This document shows positions 62,707 through 64,000 of a stretch of DNA of 64,000 nt, in pieces (positions within the stretch are counted from its first letter, which is position 1; each line of letters begins with the position of its first letter). Under the pieces are notes generated by a model. That model was not told the origin of the DNA. It did not search any database and was given only the letters and a program-made list of their open reading frames with translations. A program made the position numbers and the translations under genes. Origin of the DNA: JAPPLB01 sp965206655 (GTDB lineage: Bacteria; Acidobacteriota; Terriglobia; Bryobacterales; UBA6623); NCBI GenBank assembly GCA_965206655.1, contig CBDBKC010000008.1, forward strand, positions 1 through 64,000. Reading direction: 5' to 3'.

Positions 62707-64000
62707 AACGACTCCCGAACCCACACAATATCGACCGGCGGCGTTTCCTCCGGTCAGCCTCGGGCGCCGCACTGTTCGGCGGCCTACTGGCTTCGACAAG
62801 CGACTCGGCGTACGCCGCGAAGAAGACCGCTGATTCCGTCTTCGGCGATATCCGGATCACCGACATCGAAGTCCACGACATCACTCTGGAATACAACGAT
62901 TGGATCGCCTACCAGCTCAATCACTACTACGGACCTCGCGAGCGAACGATCTACCTCGCCCGCACGAACAAGGGTATCGTCGGCCTCGGTGAAGGCCAGA
63001 AGGAAGCCAGCGAAGTCGTCGAGAAGTACATCGGCACAAGCCCGTTCGACTGGGTCGGAGACGAGACGTCGCTCCCCCTAGGCACGGCCATGTATGACCT
63101 GATGGGCAAGGCGGCTGGCGTACCCGTCTACAAGCTCTTCGGACAGCGCTACCGCCGTTGGGTGCCAGTCTCGTCGTGGACGGTTTCGACCCATCCCAAG
63201 CGTATGGCCGAAGCCGTCCAGAAATACTCAGCTCAGGGTTACACCTGGATGAAGTTTCACCTCTCGCCGTTCGAGAACGTGCTGGATCAAACCGCGGCCA
63301 TGCAAGCGGTCGCCCCCAAGGACTTCAAGATCCACTACGACTTCACCATGGGCGGTTCCGAGGATCATATGTTCGACCTGCTCGGGCGGCTCGCCGAGTA
63401 CCCGATAGCCGGCTGTTTCGAAGATCCGCTCGAACCGAATGAGATCGACGGCTATGTCGAACTACGCAAGCGCCTGAAGCTCCCGCTCGTGCTTCACCAC
63501 AATGCGATGGGCTTTACCTACTCGGTTCTGCATCGCGCCGCCGACGCGTACATGATGGGGCACTCAAGGATCGGCAAGGCGGTACGTAGCGCCGGAGTCT
63601 TCGAGGCCGCCGAAATGTCCTTCATGCTGCAAAACGTTGGCGGAAACATGACCCGCGCGATGACGACTCACATGCAAAGCGCCTTCAAGGCAGCGAGCTT
63701 CCACTTCATCGATTCGTCGGAGACGTGCAGGTCGGATGTCGTCAACGAACACCTAGGCCCCGTGAACGGCCTGATCCGCGTCCCCGAAAAGCCCGGCCTC
63801 GGAGTAACCATTAACGAAGCGGAACTCGATCGCCTCGGCAACCTGAAGCTCCCCGCGCAGCCCAAGTGGATCATCAAGACCTCGTTTGCCAACGGAACGA
63901 AGATGTTCAACATCGCCGACCCGAACAACTCAATCTTCATGGTTCGGCCGGACCGCAACCGCCTGCTCCCCGTCCGTTATGACATGCCTATCACGACGGA
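62703..64000 (+). CDS. Enolase-superfamily protein, Tat-exported (partial)
   Basis: The frame is open from ATG 62703 to the right edge, giving 432 residues without a stop. A Tat signal (DRRRFLRSASGAALFGG) leads to an N-terminal capping domain and a mandelate-racemase/muconate-lactonizing barrel: TWMKFHLSPFENV (K-x-H where many members have K-x-K), HYDFTMG and CFEDPLEP (metal Asp/Glu). An exported member of this superfamily is unusual; many such acidobacterial genes sit with epimerases, as here. Substrate unknown; C-terminus missing. Confidence 0.88.
   Translation, partial: MKRLPNPHNIDRRRFLRSASGAALFGGLLASTSDSAYAAKKTADSVFGDIRITDIEVHDITLEYNDWIAYQLNHYYGPRERTIYLARTNKGIVGLGEGQKEASEVVEKYIGTSPFDWVGDETSLPLGTAMYDLMGKAAGVPVYKLFGQRYRRWVPVSSWTVSTHPKRMAEAVQKYSAQGYTWMKFHLSPFENVLDQTAAMQAVAPKDFKIHYDFTMGGSEDHMFDLLGRLAEYPIAGCFEDPLEPNEIDGYVELRKRLKLPLVLHHNAMGFTYSVLHRAADAYMMGHSRIGKAVRSAGVFEAAEMSFMLQNVGGNMTRAMTTHMQSAFKAASFHFIDSSETCRSDVVNEHLGPVNGLIRVPEKPGLGVTINEAELDRLGNLKLPAQPKWIIKTSFANGTKMFNIADPNNSIFMVRPDRNRLLPVRYDMPITT

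Overview
The window reads as chromosome of an Acidobacteriota bacterium, most like the Bryobacterales/Solibacter group. This is inference from gene content: Ser/Thr kinase and PD40/TolB-type propeller proteins, two DUF1501 + PSCyt1/DUF1549/DUF1553 modules (shared with Planctomycetes and Verrucomicrobia), 3-keto-disaccharide hydrolase, amidohydrolase and enolase-superfamily genes with Tat signals, and GC-rich third codon positions. No rRNA, tRNA or CRISPR array was seen.

Layout. 1-4850: the end of a PD40 propeller gene, then a gene-poor accessory stretch with a GGGAGTTCG tandem repeat, a complete group IIC intron with its maturase, dispersed repeats and a 5'-truncated PaaK-type gene. 4890-10600 (minus): a PQQ propeller, a cytochrome-like DUF1553 protein and a DUF1501 protein. 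10600-11345: a second repeat-rich island. 11346-16720: a small membrane protein, an unrecognised conserved-looking protein, a methyltransferase, a GT39-type glycosyltransferase, a substrate-binding protein and a Yip1 membrane protein. 16820-21625 (minus): amidohydrolase, DUF1080 hydrolase, and a kinase/propeller pair split between two frames. 21929-26346: the second DUF1501/DUF1553 module. 26400-34450: LytTR regulator, TauD oxygenase, M19 dipeptidase, DUF2393 protein, TldE/TldD, a small protein with an AbiEii-like nucleotidyltransferase, DUF488, thioredoxin. 34500-43320: a gene remnant, an M16 peptidase pair, Fpg, GuaA, GlcD, NfeD-like protein and a D-2-hydroxyacid dehydrogenase.

43350-48760 holds a TetR regulator whose promoter carries a palindrome that recurs in front of an RND transporter operon (RND, LolA-like, outer-membrane barrel). 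48876-50561 is a HipA-like kinase with DUF3037. 50566-53993 (minus) holds a LacD-type aldolase, RibF, a PhnP-like hydrolase and a DUF1844 protein. 54045-54337 is a 277-bp MITE-like element with 13-bp perfect terminal inverted repeats and an 8-bp target duplication, just upstream of the promoter, ZTP riboswitch and terminator that control glyA. Then come an Ada-AlkA fusion with Ogt, a sulfatase remnant, a phosphoesterase, an acyl-CoA carboxylase subunit, an ISKra4-like transposase remnant, and an operon of two NAD-epimerase-type proteins and a Tat-exported enolase-superfamily protein that runs off the right edge.

The best-supported unusual items are the group IIC intron with mappable ends, the MITE-like element, the ZTP riboswitch, two short dispersed repeat families shared by distant intergenic regions, and the shared TetR operators. 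No wholly new multi-gene system could be proven from sequence alone. The HipA-like kinase/DUF3037 pair and the small-protein/nucleotidyltransferase pair are the most plausible under-described ones.
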